A DNA stretch of 64,000 bases from Paracoccaceae bacterium (GCA_014654775.1 JACVZW010000024.1:1-64000); one strand, 5' to 3'. Shown: positions 18,460-26,676, counted from the stretch's first letter. Translations and numbers: made by a program. Notes: generated by a model from the letters alone, not told the origin.

Positions 18460-18588
18460 GCGCGGGAGGTCCGATGGCGAAACACTCCTCGGCTCTGCTA
18501 GGGTCCGGGGCCAGGTGCTTGACAGGCGGGTGGTCTTGTTATGTGGTCATACCAGTTGACCGGACCCTGCCAAGGAAGGACCTGACCG

Positions 18589-19419
18589 ATGACCAAGATC
18601 GCCCTGTTCGGTGCTGGGGGGAAGATGGGGATGCGGCTTTCCGCCAATCTGGTGAAGACCGATTACCGAATGGCCTATGTCGAGGTGAGCCCCGAAGGCC
18701 AGAAGCGCGTGAAGGAGGCATGGGGGGCGGATTGCCTGCCCGCCGAGGCAGCGGTGGCGGATGCGGATGCGGTGATCCTTGCCGTGCCCGACACGCATAT
18801 TGGGCGCGTCGCGGCGGAGGTGGTGCCGAAGCTGCGACCCGGAACGATTGTGGTGATCCTCGATGCTGCCGCGCCCTATGCTGGGCATCTGCCGGAACGG
18901 GCTGACATCACCTATTTCGTCACCCATCCCTGCCATCCGCCGATCTATAATGACGAGGTCACGCCCGAAGGTAAGGCCGATCATTTCGGGGGCATCGCGG
19001 CCAAGCAGGCCATCGTCTGTGCCTTGATGCAGGGCCCTCGTGAGCATTACGCGGTGGGCGAGGCGATCGCGAAGGCGATCTATGCCCCCGTTATGCGCAG
19101 CCATGAGGTGACGGTGGCGCAGATGGCGATGCTGGAACCTGGGCTTTCGGAAACGGTGGCGGCCTCGTTGATGACCATCATGCGTGAGGCGATGGATGAA
19201 TGCGTGCGTCGGTCGGGCGTCAGCCATGATTGCGCGCGGGATTTCCTGTTGGGCCACATGAACATACTTGGCGCGGTAATCTTCGAGGAACGCGTGGGGG
19301 TCTTTTCGGATGCCTGCAACAAGGCGATCCAATACGGGATTCCGGTCCTGATGAAGGACGATTGGAAGCGGGTCTTTGACTGGGACGAGATCAAAGCCAG
19401 TATCGAGCGCATCACCTGA
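18589..19419 (+). CDS. apnO: ApnO-like NAD-dependent oxidoisomerase (PGDH C-terminal-like)
   Basis: A 276-residue dehydrogenase with a Rossmann N-terminus (FGAGGKMG, residues 7-14) and a C-terminal helical domain like that of phosphogluconate dehydrogenases. THPCHPPIYNDEVTPEGK and LEPGLSETVAASLM are characteristic of the D-apionate oxidoisomerase family, which converts D-apionate to 3-oxo-isoapionate. AAGGAAGGA precedes the ATG. It leads an operon with an SMP-30 lactonase and a RuBisCO-like protein, the context expected for apionate-type sugar acid breakdown. The exact substrate is inferred from family and context only. Confidence 0.68.
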   Translation: MTKIALFGAGGKMGMRLSANLVKTDYRMAYVEVSPEGQKRVKEAWGADCLPAEAAVADADAVILAVPDTHIGRVAAEVVPKLRPGTIVVILDAAAPYAGHLPERADITYFVTHPCHPPIYNDEVTPEGKADHFGGIAAKQAIVCALMQGPREHYAVGEAIAKAIYAPVMRSHEVTVAQMAMLEPGLSETVAASLMTIMREAMDECVRRSGVSHDCARDFLLGHMNILGAVIFEERVGVFSDACNKAIQYGIPVLMKDDWKRVFDWDEIKASIERIT

Positions 19420-19432
19420 CAGGGGAGCGTGC

Positions 19433-20317
19433 ATGATCACCGACTGGTTTGAAGTGCGGGACGCGCGGTTTGCCGCGCTGATCCTGCCCAATGTGCATGT
19501 CGATACGCTGTATTCCGGGGGGCGCTGGCTGGAAGGGCCGGTCTACGTGCCTGCCGCGCGGCATCTGCTGTTTTCCGACATCCCGAATAACCGCGTGCTG
19601 CGCTGGGACGAGATGACGGGGGCGGTGGGACCATTCCGCGTGCCGTCGGGTTTTGCCAATGGCCACACGCTGGATCGGGCCGGGCGGGTGCTGGCCTGCG
19701 AGCATGAGGCGCGGCGGGTGGTGCGATTTGAGCATGACGGGCGCGGCACCGTGTTGGCCGAGACATGGCAAGGCAAGCGGCTGAATTCGCCCAATGATCT
19801 GGTCGAGGGGCCAGATGGCGCGATCTGGTTCAGCGATCCGACCTATGGGATTTCCACCGAATATGAAGGCGCGCGGGCCGACAGCGAGATCGGCGCGCGG
19901 CGGGTCTATCGGGTGGCCGCGCCGGGCGAGGTGGAGGCGGTGATTGAGGACATGGTGCAGCCGAACGGGCTGTGCTTTTCTCCCGATGGGGCGGTGCTTT
20001 ACGTGGCGGATAGCGGGGCGGAGCCGTCCTGCATCCGGGCCTATACGATGGTGGACGGGCGCCCGGTGGCAGGGCGGCTGTTCCATGCCGCAGAAGTGGG
20101 GTTCTACGATGGGCTGCGCTGCGATCGGCTGGGCAATGTCTGGGTCGCGGCGGAGGAGGGGGTGGAGTGCATCGCGCCGGACGGGGTGCTGATCGGGCGG
20201 ATCAGGCTGCCCGAAGTGGCGGCCAACTTGTGCTTTGGCGGTCCGGCGCGGAACCGGTTGTTCATCTGTGCGACGCGGTCGCTGATGGCGGTTTATCTGA
20301 ATGTGACGGGGGCCTGA
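19433..20317 (+). CDS. SMP-30/gluconolactonase-family lactonase
   Basis: A 294-residue six-bladed beta-propeller hydrolase. Candidate metal ligands are the Glu in GGRWLEGPVY, the Asn in MVQPNGLCFSPDG and the Asp in FYDGLRCDRLG; LNSPNDLVEGPDGAIWFSDPT is the family core. ATG at 19433 follows AGGGGAG. It probably opens the sugar lactone made by a preceding dehydrogenase, giving the acid used by the ApnO-like enzyme upstream. The known apionolactonase ApnL belongs, as I recall, to a different fold, so this would be a substitute if the pathway is right. Confidence 0.8.
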   Translation: MITDWFEVRDARFAALILPNVHVDTLYSGGRWLEGPVYVPAARHLLFSDIPNNRVLRWDEMTGAVGPFRVPSGFANGHTLDRAGRVLACEHEARRVVRFEHDGRGTVLAETWQGKRLNSPNDLVEGPDGAIWFSDPTYGISTEYEGARADSEIGARRVYRVAAPGEVEAVIEDMVQPNGLCFSPDGAVLYVADSGAEPSCIRAYTMVDGRPVAGRLFHAAEVGFYDGLRCDRLGNVWVAAEEGVECIAPDGVLIGRIRLPEVAANLCFGGPARNRLFICATRSLMAVYLNVTGA

Positions 20318-20339
20318 GGTTGGGCGAGAGGGGGGTGTG

Positions 20340-21578
20340 ATGGCGCGGTTCGAGGCGGAGTATGTGCTGGAGACGGCATGGACCTTGGAAAAGGCGGCGG
20401 CGGTCATCGCGGGCGAGCAATCGTCAGGCACCTTCCGGCCCGTGCCGGGCGAGACGGAGGAGTTGAAGGCGCGGTCGGCGGCGCGGGTGGAGGCGCTGGA
20501 GGATCTGGGGCCGATCACTTCGCCCTCCCTGCCGGGGGCGGCGGCGGGGCCGCTGCGCCGGGCGCGGTTGGTGCTGTCATGGCCGGTGGCGAATACGGGC
20601 ATTAGCCTGCCCAATGTTCTGGCCACGGTAGCGGGCAACCTGTTTGAGTTGAACTGCGTGGCGGGGCTGCGGCTGGTTGATCTGCGTTTTCCGGCGGAGT
20701 TCGTGGCGGGTTGTGCGCGCCCGGCCTTCGGGATTGAGGGGACGCGGGCGCTGTCGGGTGTGGTGGGGCGGCCGTTGATCGGGACGATCATCAAGCCGTC
20801 GATCGGACTGTCGGCAGAAGAGACGGCAGCGATGGTGGACATGCTTTGCGCGGCCGGGATCGATTTCATCAAGGATGACGAGTTGCAGGCGGATGGGGCG
20901 GTCTGCCCCTTCGAGGATCGCGTGCGGGCCGTGATGCCTGTGATCCGCGCCCATGCCGAGCGGTCGGGGAAGACGGTCATGTATGCCTTCAACCTGACCG
21001 GCGAGGTGGACGAGATGCGCGCGCGGCATGATCTGGTGCTGCGCGAGGGCGGGACCTGCGTGATGGCAAGCGCCAATTCGGTGGGGTTGACGGGGCTTCT
21101 GGCGCTGCGGCGGCATGCGCAGTTGCCGATCCATCTGCACCGCAACGGCTGGGGATATCTGTCGCGGCATCCCGCGCTTGGGTTCGACTATGCGGCATGG
21201 TCCAAGCTGTGCCGGCTGGCCGGGGCGGACCACATGCATGTGAACGGGCTGCGCAACAAGTTTTGCGAGGCGGATGAAAGTGTGATCGCCTCGGCGCGGT
21301 CGCTGCTGGCGCCGCTGTCGGAGGGGGCGGCTGCGACGGTTATGCCGGTATTCGCATCGGGCCAGACGGCGCTGCAGGCCTTTGACACATGGGCGGCGCT
21401 GCGGCGGCCCGATCTGATCTTTGCGGCGGGGGGCGGCATCATGGGCCATCCGGATGGGCCTGCGGCGGGGGTTCGGTCGTTGCGGGATGCGTGGGATTCG
21501 GCAATGGCGGGGCTGACGCTTGAGGAGGCCGTGCGGGACAGCGTGGCGCTGAAGGCGGCTTTGCGAAGCTACGGTTGA
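20340..21578 (+). CDS. RuBisCO-like protein (form IV type)
   Basis: A 412-residue RuBisCO large-chain homologue. The catalytic barrel is recognisable: IGTIIKPSIGL keeps the first loop Lys (K152) but has Ser154 in place of the second. FIKDDE keeps the carbamylation Lys and metal ligands (K178, D180, E181). HLHRNG (H267, R268), DHMH with K307, ASGQ and GGGIMGHPDG complete the site, as does N100. Ser154 and the ASGQ loop argue against CO2 fixation. Relatives in apionate pathways act on 3-oxo-isoapionate 4-phosphate as a decarboxylase (OiaX) or transcarboxylase/hydrolase (OiaT). ATG at 20340 or GTG at 20337 can start it. It is last in the operon. Confidence 0.85.
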   Translation: MARFEAEYVLETAWTLEKAAAVIAGEQSSGTFRPVPGETEELKARSAARVEALEDLGPITSPSLPGAAAGPLRRARLVLSWPVANTGISLPNVLATVAGNLFELNCVAGLRLVDLRFPAEFVAGCARPAFGIEGTRALSGVVGRPLIGTIIKPSIGLSAEETAAMVDMLCAAGIDFIKDDELQADGAVCPFEDRVRAVMPVIRAHAERSGKTVMYAFNLTGEVDEMRARHDLVLREGGTCVMASANSVGLTGLLALRRHAQLPIHLHRNGWGYLSRHPALGFDYAAWSKLCRLAGADHMHVNGLRNKFCEADESVIASARSLLAPLSEGAAATVMPVFASGQTALQAFDTWAALRRPDLIFAAGGGIMGHPDGPAAGVRSLRDAWDSAMAGLTLEEAVRDSVALKAALRSYG

Positions 21579-21776
21579 GCGGGCATCGGCAATCGCTCGC
21601 CTAGTGGTGGAACGTGGCCCGACTTGCAGGGAACAGGCGTTGGACCAAGGTCCCGCAGGGATTGACTCACCAAAGGTATGGGTTCATTCGTGACCTTGTG
21701 ACGGTCTGCACCGAAAGTGTGGGGCGGGTATGTGAGTGCTGCCTGGTTCCCGAAGTTCTTTTCAAGGTGTGCCATC

Positions 21777-22433
21777 ATGAAGTCATTCATTGCTGCTTTT
21801 GTGGTCAGTGCTGCGCTGACTGTGTCCGCCTCGGCGGCGACGACCTCTTATACCGATGCGACAGCCTTCGCGACGGCGGCGGGTACGCTGCAAGTGGAGA
21901 CGTTTGCGGGTGAGACGGCGCGGTCCCTTGCGGGAACGCAAGATTTTGGAGCGTTCACGACGACGCTGGACAGTGACGTTGGTGGGCCGTTCAACGTTGT
22001 GATGACATCGGGCGGCGTCAATGCACTGGGTCTGACCAACGAGAATCTGCAGGTGGGTCTGCTGGGCGGGGATACCCTCACCATCAAGTTCAAGACGGCG
22101 GTCATCGCCTTTGGCGGGATGTTCGCTGGTGTGAACAATGGCTTGACCGGAAGATTGCGGTCCGAGTTTCTTGTGGGTGGTGTTCTTTCAGAGTGGCTGG
22201 GCCGGACGAACAACTCGGATGCTGGTCTGACGGCGCGGTTCTTCGGGATCGTGTCTTCCACGCCTTTCACCGAAGTCACCTTCCGGGGTCTGCCCCGGTC
22301 CGAAGGGTTCGGCATGGACGATCTGAGATGGGCCTCCGCTCCGACGCCGGTTCCGCTGCCGGCCTCCGGCTTGCTTCTGATGGGGGCGATGCTGGCGGCG
22401 GGTCTGTTCGGGCGGCGCCGCGCGCGGGCCTAA
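21777..22433 (+). CDS. VPLPA-CTERM sorting domain protein
   Basis: A 218-residue secreted protein. It has an N-terminal signal (MKSFIAAFVVSAALTVSASA), a beta-rich middle without a recognised domain, and a C-terminal tail VPLPASGLLLMGAMLAAGLF followed by basic residues. That tail is the Rhodobacterales variant of the PEP-CTERM exosortase signal. The protein should be processed at the membrane and released or anchored in extracellular material. It follows the RuBisCO-like gene by about 200 bp and ends in its own terminator, so it is a separate unit. Confidence 0.85.
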   Translation: MKSFIAAFVVSAALTVSASAATTSYTDATAFATAAGTLQVETFAGETARSLAGTQDFGAFTTTLDSDVGGPFNVVMTSGGVNALGLTNENLQVGLLGGDTLTIKFKTAVIAFGGMFAGVNNGLTGRLRSEFLVGGVLSEWLGRTNNSDAGLTARFFGIVSSTPFTEVTFRGLPRSEGFGMDDLRWASAPTPVPLPASGLLLMGAMLAAGLFGRRRARA

Positions 22434-22459
22434 GACCCTACCATTTCTTATGAAGCACG

Positions 22460-22496
22460 GGGCGCGGCCGGGAACGGCTTTGCGCCCTTTGTGTTT
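22460..22496 (+). terminator. Rho-independent terminator after VPLPA-CTERM gene
   Basis: GGGCGC (22460-22465) pairs with GCGCCC (22482-22487), with an inner CCG/CGG pairing, followed by the T-rich tract TTTGTGTTTT. It lies 27 bp past the stop codon. Confidence 0.6.
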
Positions 22497-22591
22497 TCGA
22501 CGTCCCGCACGTGATCATGCCGGACCCTCGCTGTTTCCTGATGGCGCGCGGGGCGACCCTTTGACGGGTACCGCCCCCGCACCGAGGTGGA

Positions 22592-22780
22592 TCAGGACAT
22601 GTACTGGAAGAAGGCGTAGAACACGACGCTGCTGCCAAGGGCGGTGGCCATGACCACGGTCGCATTCTCGATCTGCTGCAGGCGGCGGGGAGAGATCACC
22701 TCGTCGTCAATCTCGATCCGGCGGGTGGCGCGACGCGGCGCGTAGATGGCTCGGGCGGGGGTGGTGTCGGAAATGGACAT
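22592..22780 (-). CDS. Small single-span membrane protein, 62 residues
   Basis: ATG at 22780 is preceded by AGAGGAGG at good spacing. The basic N-terminal half (YAPRRATRRIEIDDEVISPR) leads to RRLQQIENATVVMATALGSS and a hydrophobic C-terminal segment ending FYAFFQYMS. It has one predicted membrane span with the N-terminus probably cytoplasmic. I do not recognise a family. The RxLQxIExA stretch before the span resembles RLLQRIEDA in the 56-residue protein 600 bp away, suggesting paralogy. Confidence 0.65.
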   Translation of the reverse strand: MSISDTTPARAIYAPRRATRRIEIDDEVISPRRLQQIENATVVMATALGSSVVFYAFFQYMS

Positions 22781-22908
22781 GGCGCCTCCTCTGTCTTGTC
22801 AAAGACCAGAACGGATGCAATCCCGGGTTGTTTTAGCGCCGCTGCTAGAGTCCGTGCGATTTTTTTTGCGAGTGGGGGAGGAGTGGTGCAAATGCCGTTC
22901 CAGATTGG

Positions 22909-22942
22909 AAAAAAACCCGGCGACGCTGGGGCGTGGCCGGGT
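22909..22942 (-). terminator. Minus-strand Rho-independent terminator
   Basis: Read on the minus strand, ACCCGGC (22942-22936) and GCCGGGT (22921-22915) form a stem extended inward by ACGC/GCGT, followed by seven T residues. It lies 80 bp beyond the stop of the 73-residue membrane protein and would end that transcript. Confidence 0.65.
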
Positions 22943-23021
22943 CAAGGATCAGGTCGACCCGGGCCTTTCGGGCCACGGGGCGACTGGGAGTAATGTAACC
23001 ATTACGGGAAGTAAGAAAGGG

Positions 23022-23243
23022 TCAGGTGATCATGCGGTAGGCAAAGGCGACCGACCAGACGACGAAGCCGATCACGACGAGCAGAAGGGCAAGATCCTCG
23101 ACCGGGGGGGGCTTGCGGCCTTCGGTGCGGCGCTGGGGGAAGGCCGGGATCGGGCGAGGCCCATCGGCCGGAAATTCGATGCCGATGGACGGGCCATCGG
23201 GCGGGTCGGGCAAAAGAAGGGGTGGCGTCATGTTGTGCGGCAT
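23022..23243 (-). CDS. Small single-span membrane protein, 73 residues
   Basis: A Pro-rich N-terminal stretch (about residues 7-50) is followed by VEDLALLLVVIGFVVWSVAFAYRMIT, given here only as a 26-residue tail: one span beginning at LALLLVVIGFVVWSV. The start may be ATG at 23243 (weak GGAA upstream) or ATG at 23231. No family is recognised. A strong terminator follows on the same strand, and two other tiny membrane proteins flank it in the same orientation. Confidence 0.55.
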   Translation of the reverse strand: MPHNMTPPLLLPDPPDGPSIGIEFPADGPRPIPAFPQRRTEGRKPPPVEDLALLLVVIGFVVWSVAFAYRMIT

Positions 23244-23391
23244 GATGTTCCACGAATTGAAATGCAGTGAATCGAAGGTCGGTGCAGTCCTTTGGTCGGT
23301 CAGGTGCCGGAGGCAGACGGATGACCTGCGGCGTCTGCCGGGTCCGACCGTTGCGCGAGGGCGGCCTGTCAGGGCCCTTGGTTGGGCGATA

Positions 23392-23562
23392 TCAGGCGGA
23401 GACCACCATGACTGCCGAGGTGGCCATCAGGGAAAGCGCCATCACGAAGGCGCAGAAGAGCGCCGCATCTTCGATCCGCTGGAGCAGGCGGGACGCGCCC
23501 CCCTTGGCAGCGGCGGTCTTATTGATACCCGGCAGGGCGGTGCGTTTGGTGTCGGTCGTCAT
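23392..23562 (-). CDS. Small single-span membrane protein, 56 residues
   Basis: ATG at 23562 lies 6 nt after AGGAGG (complement of 23569-23574); the ATG at 23566-23568 directly abuts it and is less likely. The sequence has a basic N-terminal half (TKRTALPGINKTAAAKGG), then SRLLQRIEDAALF and a C-terminal hydrophobic span to the stop. The strong ribosome site argues that it is real although very short. It resembles the 62-residue protein around the pre-span motif. Confidence 0.62.
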   Translation of the reverse strand: MTTDTKRTALPGINKTAAAKGGASRLLQRIEDAALFCAFVMALSLMATSAVMVVSA

Positions 23563-23568
23563 CGTCAT

Positions 23569-24178
23569 CCTCCTGGTTTGTTACGCGGAAGAAATTGTGG
23601 CCTTCGGCCTTGCTGCCTTGTCGAACCCTTCTCACCTGCACCGTCCCCACCCGGGGCACCTTGGGGAGTTGCCCCCCCACCGAATTGTGATTCGCAGTTG
23701 AAACCCGTTTTGGTTGTGCTGCGTCTGTTGCAAGATATCTTAAGATGAAGTGGCAAGAGGCAGGCGGCCAAAAGGAAAGAGTGGGGAACCTCGGAGGTTT
23801 GAATGTGGCGCGTTGTTTCCCTCTGAGGAACGGAAACAGGCCGCAACCCCCCAAAATGCCCTGATTTTCCCTGATTTGGCATCAATGGGGTGGGAAAGTG
23901 CCTGCCCGATGGATGACACAATCTACCAATTCCGCCGCATTCCTATACGAAGGGGGGGGATACCCCAACCCGGTCTGGGTTGCGGTTAGAATCGGGATGC
24001 TCTCCCTCTGGTTGCCGTGAATGCGGAGAGGATGGAGGCGGCCCGAGGCCGTGCGCCCGGTTGCGCCGGAATATGGCGGCACGAGGGCACCTAGCCTAAA
24101 GAGGTAGATCAGGCGATGTCGCAGGGGTGTGTCGCAGGGCACCTTGCGAGAAAGAGGACTTGCCTGATCGGTCCGGGA
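23569..24178. other. 610-bp region without a recognised gene
   Basis: I find no gene with a motif or good start here. A plus-strand frame at 23750-23989 is open but has no family features. The left end must hold the promoter of the 56-residue membrane protein. A run of C and G homopolymers (for example near 23670 and 23950) and AT-richer patches suggest non-coding sequence. No modA remnant could be read in either strand. Confidence 0.45.
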
Positions 24179-24211
24179 CGGGTGATATGTTTGTCCAGTC
24201 ATATCGACCCG
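24179..24211 (+). promoter_or_regulatory. Inverted repeat upstream of modB, candidate Mo-box
   Basis: CGGGTGATATG (24179-24189) and CATATCGACCCG (24200-24211) form an inverted repeat with one extra base in the right arm and a 10-nt centre. The ATATG/CATAT halves are reminiscent of the TATAT-containing ModE/Mop boxes of purple bacteria but are not a clean match. The position immediately before a ribosome site fits an operator for molybdate control. Confidence 0.4.
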
Positions 24212-24219
24212 GAGAGATG

Positions 24220-24294
24220 ATGCCGCGCCGTCCTGTCCCTGCCTTTGCTTGCGTGGCGGTCCGGTTTGGCGGTTGGGTGCCAGGCCGGAAATGA
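24220..24294 (+). CDS. 24-residue ORF overlapping modB start (leader or modA relic)
   Basis: GGAGAG (24211-24216) precedes two ATGs at 24217 and 24220. The frame reads MPRRPVPAFACVAVRFGG and ends with TGA inside the modB ATG (ATGA). The overlap would couple its translation to modB. It occupies the place where modA normally ends. It may be a leader peptide, or the two ends of a deleted modA. No similarity can be claimed at this length. Confidence 0.35.
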   Translation: MPRRPVPAFACVAVRFGGWVPGRK

Positions 24295-24989
24295 TGGACA
24301 GCCTGACAGCCGAGGAATGGCAGGCGGTGGCGCTGTCGCTGCGCGTCTCCTTTTGGGCGACGGTTCTGAGCCTGCCTCTGGGCATCTTTGTCGCCTATGC
24401 GCTGGCGCGGTGGGAGTTCTGGGGGCGGCAACTGCTGAATGGGTTGGTGCATCTGCCGCTGATCTTGCCGCCAGTGGTGACGGGGTATCTGCTGCTGATC
24501 ACCTTCGGGCGGAAGGGATATGTCGGCCAGTTCCTTGACCAGTGGTTCGGGATCGTGCTGGCCTTCCGCTGGACCGGGGCGGCGCTGGCGGCGGCGGTGA
24601 TGGCTTTTCCGCTGATGGTGCGGGCGATCCGGCTTGCAATCGAAGCGGTGGACCCGAAGCTGGAACAGGCGGCGGGCACGCTGGGCGCGTCGCGAGGATG
24701 GGTGTTCCTGACTGTGACGCTGCCCCTGATCCTGCCGGGGATTGTGGCGGGGGCTATCCTGGCCTTTGCCAAGGCCATGGGGGAATTCGGGGCGACGATC
24801 ACCTTCGTGTCGAACATTCCGGGCCAGACGCAGACGCTGCCCTCGGCCATCTACGCCTTTCTGCAGGTGCCGGGGGGCGAGGCGCAGGCCTTCCGGCTGG
24901 TGATGATCTCCATCTTTGTGGCGATGGGGGCGCTGCTTCTGTCGGAATGGGTCAGCCGGGCGGTGGCGCGGAGGATCGCGGGGCGATGA
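24291..24989 (+). CDS. modB: Molybdate ABC transporter permease ModB
   Basis: A 232-residue permease with five to six spans. LILPPVVTGYLLLITFGRKG and the coupling loop EQAAGTLGASRGWVFLTVTL are diagnostic of ModB, as is GAILAFAKAMGEFGATITF. ATG at 24291 or 24294. It overlaps modC by ATGA. The binding protein gene modA, which normally lies directly upstream, is absent from the window, so an unlinked ModA would be needed. Confidence 0.92.
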   Translation: MMDSLTAEEWQAVALSLRVSFWATVLSLPLGIFVAYALARWEFWGRQLLNGLVHLPLILPPVVTGYLLLITFGRKGYVGQFLDQWFGIVLAFRWTGAALAAAVMAFPLMVRAIRLAIEAVDPKLEQAAGTLGASRGWVFLTVTLPLILPGIVAGAILAFAKAMGEFGATITFVSNIPGQTQTLPSAIYAFLQVPGGEAQAFRLVMISIFVAMGALLLSEWVSRAVARRIAGR

Positions 24990-26074
24990 CGCTGGAGGTT
25001 GCGCTGTTCCATCGGTTCGAGGGCTTTGCGCTGGAGGTGGGGTTCGAGGCTCCGCCGGGCGTGACGGCGCTGTTCGGGCGGTCAGGATCGGGGAAGTCGA
25101 CGGTGGTGAATGCCGTGGCAGGTCTGCTGCGGCCCGAGCGGGGGCGGATCGTCGTCGATGGTCAGGTCCTGCTGGACAGCGCGGCGGGGCGGATGGTGCC
25201 CGCGCATCGGCGACGGATGGGATATGTGTTTCAGGATGGGCGGCTGTTCCCGCATCTGACGGTGCGGCAGAACCTGCTGTACGGTCGCTGGTTCGCGCCG
25301 AAGGGGCCGGGGGCGGAGTTGGGGCGGATCGTCGATCTGCTTGGGATCGGGGCGCTGTTGGAGCGGCGGCCCGGTGCGCTGTCGGGGGGCGAGAAGCAGC
25401 GCGTGGCGATCGGGCGGGCAATCTTGTCCCAACCGCGCCTGCTGCTGATGGACGAGCCGCTGGCGGCGCTGGACGAGGCGCGCAAGGCCGAGATCCTGCC
25501 CTATCTGGAGCGGCTGCGGGATGAGTTGGCGCTGCCCATCCTCTATGTCAGCCATTCGCTGGCCGAAGTGGCGCGGTTGGCCACGACCGTGGTGCTGCTG
25601 GAGGCGGGGCGCGTGGTGACGGCCGGTCCGGTGGGCGAGGTGCTGGCCGATCCCGGCGTTGCTCCGGCGATGGGGCTGCGCGAAGCAGGCGCGGTGATCA
25701 CCGCGCGGCTGGCGGCGCAAGAAGAGGACGGACTCTCGCGGTTGGACCATGCGGGGGGGGCGATCTTCCTGCCGCGTGTGGCGGCACCGCTGGGGGCGTC
25801 GCTGCGGCTGCGCATCCTTGCGCGGGACGTGATGCTGGCGGTGGAGCGGCCCAAGGGGATATCGGCACTGACGGTGCTGGCGGGCGTGGTGGAGGAGGTG
25901 CGCACGGGCGAGGGACCCGGAGCGATGGTGCGGCTCCGGGTAGGGGATGAGGCGGTGCTGGCACGGATCACGCAGCGTTCGGCCCGGATGCTGGATCTTG
26001 CGCCGGGGCGGGCCGTGTTCGCGGTGCTGAAGGCGGTGTCGGTGGCGCAGGGCGATGTGGGTGGACGGGGGTAG
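24986..26074 (+). CDS. modC: Molybdate ABC transporter ATPase ModC
   Basis: A 362-residue ATPase. Walker A is GRSGSGKST, the Q-loop GYVFQDGRLFPHLTV, the signature ALSGGEKQRV and Walker B LLLMDEPLAALD. The C-terminal part from about residue 285 (LRLRILARDVMLAVERP onward) is the MOP/TOBE oxyanion-binding domain that senses molybdate. The length and domain order are typical. It is coupled to modB by an ATGA overlap. Confidence 0.93.
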   Translation: MTLEVALFHRFEGFALEVGFEAPPGVTALFGRSGSGKSTVVNAVAGLLRPERGRIVVDGQVLLDSAAGRMVPAHRRRMGYVFQDGRLFPHLTVRQNLLYGRWFAPKGPGAELGRIVDLLGIGALLERRPGALSGGEKQRVAIGRAILSQPRLLLMDEPLAALDEARKAEILPYLERLRDELALPILYVSHSLAEVARLATTVVLLEAGRVVTAGPVGEVLADPGVAPAMGLREAGAVITARLAAQEEDGLSRLDHAGGAIFLPRVAAPLGASLRLRILARDVMLAVERPKGISALTVLAGVVEEVRTGEGPGAMVRLRVGDEAVLARITQRSARMLDLAPGRAVFAVLKAVSVAQGDVGGRG

Positions 26075-26191
26075 GGCGGATGCCTGACCCGCTACGGGCA
26101 GGGCGGGGCATTGGCGGTTGCCGGGCCTTCGGATACGGGCAACACTGCGGGGCCAAGGTGCTGCGGATGCGCGGGGAAAGGCGAGGGGGTG

Positions 26192-26590
26192 GTGGGCAGG
26201 CATGAAGTGACGATACGGGTCTATTACGAGGACACCGATCTGGCGGGCATCGTCTATTACGCCAACTACCTGAAATTCATCGAGCGGGCGCGGAGCGAAT
26301 GGGTGCGTGGCCTTGGCATCGATCAGGGCGCTCTGAAGCGCGATCAGGGGATCGTCTTTGCCGTGCGGCGGGTAGAGGCCGATTATCTGCGGCCTGCGCT
26401 GTTCGACGACCTGCTGACGGTAACGACGCGGCTCCTTGCCCTTGGCGGGGCGCGGATTGAACTGGAGCAGGAGGTCTGGCGCGGGGAGGAGCGGCTGTTC
26501 GCGGCGAAGGTCGTGCTGGTCTGCCTGTCGGATGCGGGCGGGCCGGCGCGGCTGCCGCCAGAGGTGCGGGCGCGGCTGGAGACGGGCTGA
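26192..26590 (+). CDS. ybgC: Acyl-CoA thioesterase YbgC (Tol-Pal associated)
   Basis: A hot-dog-fold thioesterase of about 132 residues. VYYEDTDLAGIVYYANYLKF carries the catalytic Asp and the helix motif of the 4HBT/YbgC family, and FIERARSEWVRGLG follows. GTG at 26192 (or 26189) with GCGAGGGG upstream is chosen; longer frames begin in non-conserved sequence. It heads the tol-pal cluster as in most proteobacteria and is proposed to act in phospholipid metabolism linked to the envelope. Confidence 0.88.
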   Translation: MGRHEVTIRVYYEDTDLAGIVYYANYLKFIERARSEWVRGLGIDQGALKRDQGIVFAVRRVEADYLRPALFDDLLTVTTRLLALGGARIELEQEVWRGEERLFAAKVVLVCLSDAGGPARLPPEVRARLETG

Positions 26591-26676
26591 GTCCGCTACC
26601 GTGGGCGCGATCCTTGCCGAAATGCTGCGCCGCGGCGGCAGGATGCCGCGCAGCACGCGTGCGTCGCGCAGATGTG

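Noticed and set aside
23750-23989. 79-codon plus-strand frame upstream of modB
   Set aside because: No recognisable family, no good start and homopolymer-rich DNA; treated as non-coding.
23900-24215. Molybdenum cofactor riboswitch upstream of modB
   Set aside because: The conserved Moco aptamer helices could not be found; only an inverted repeat is present.
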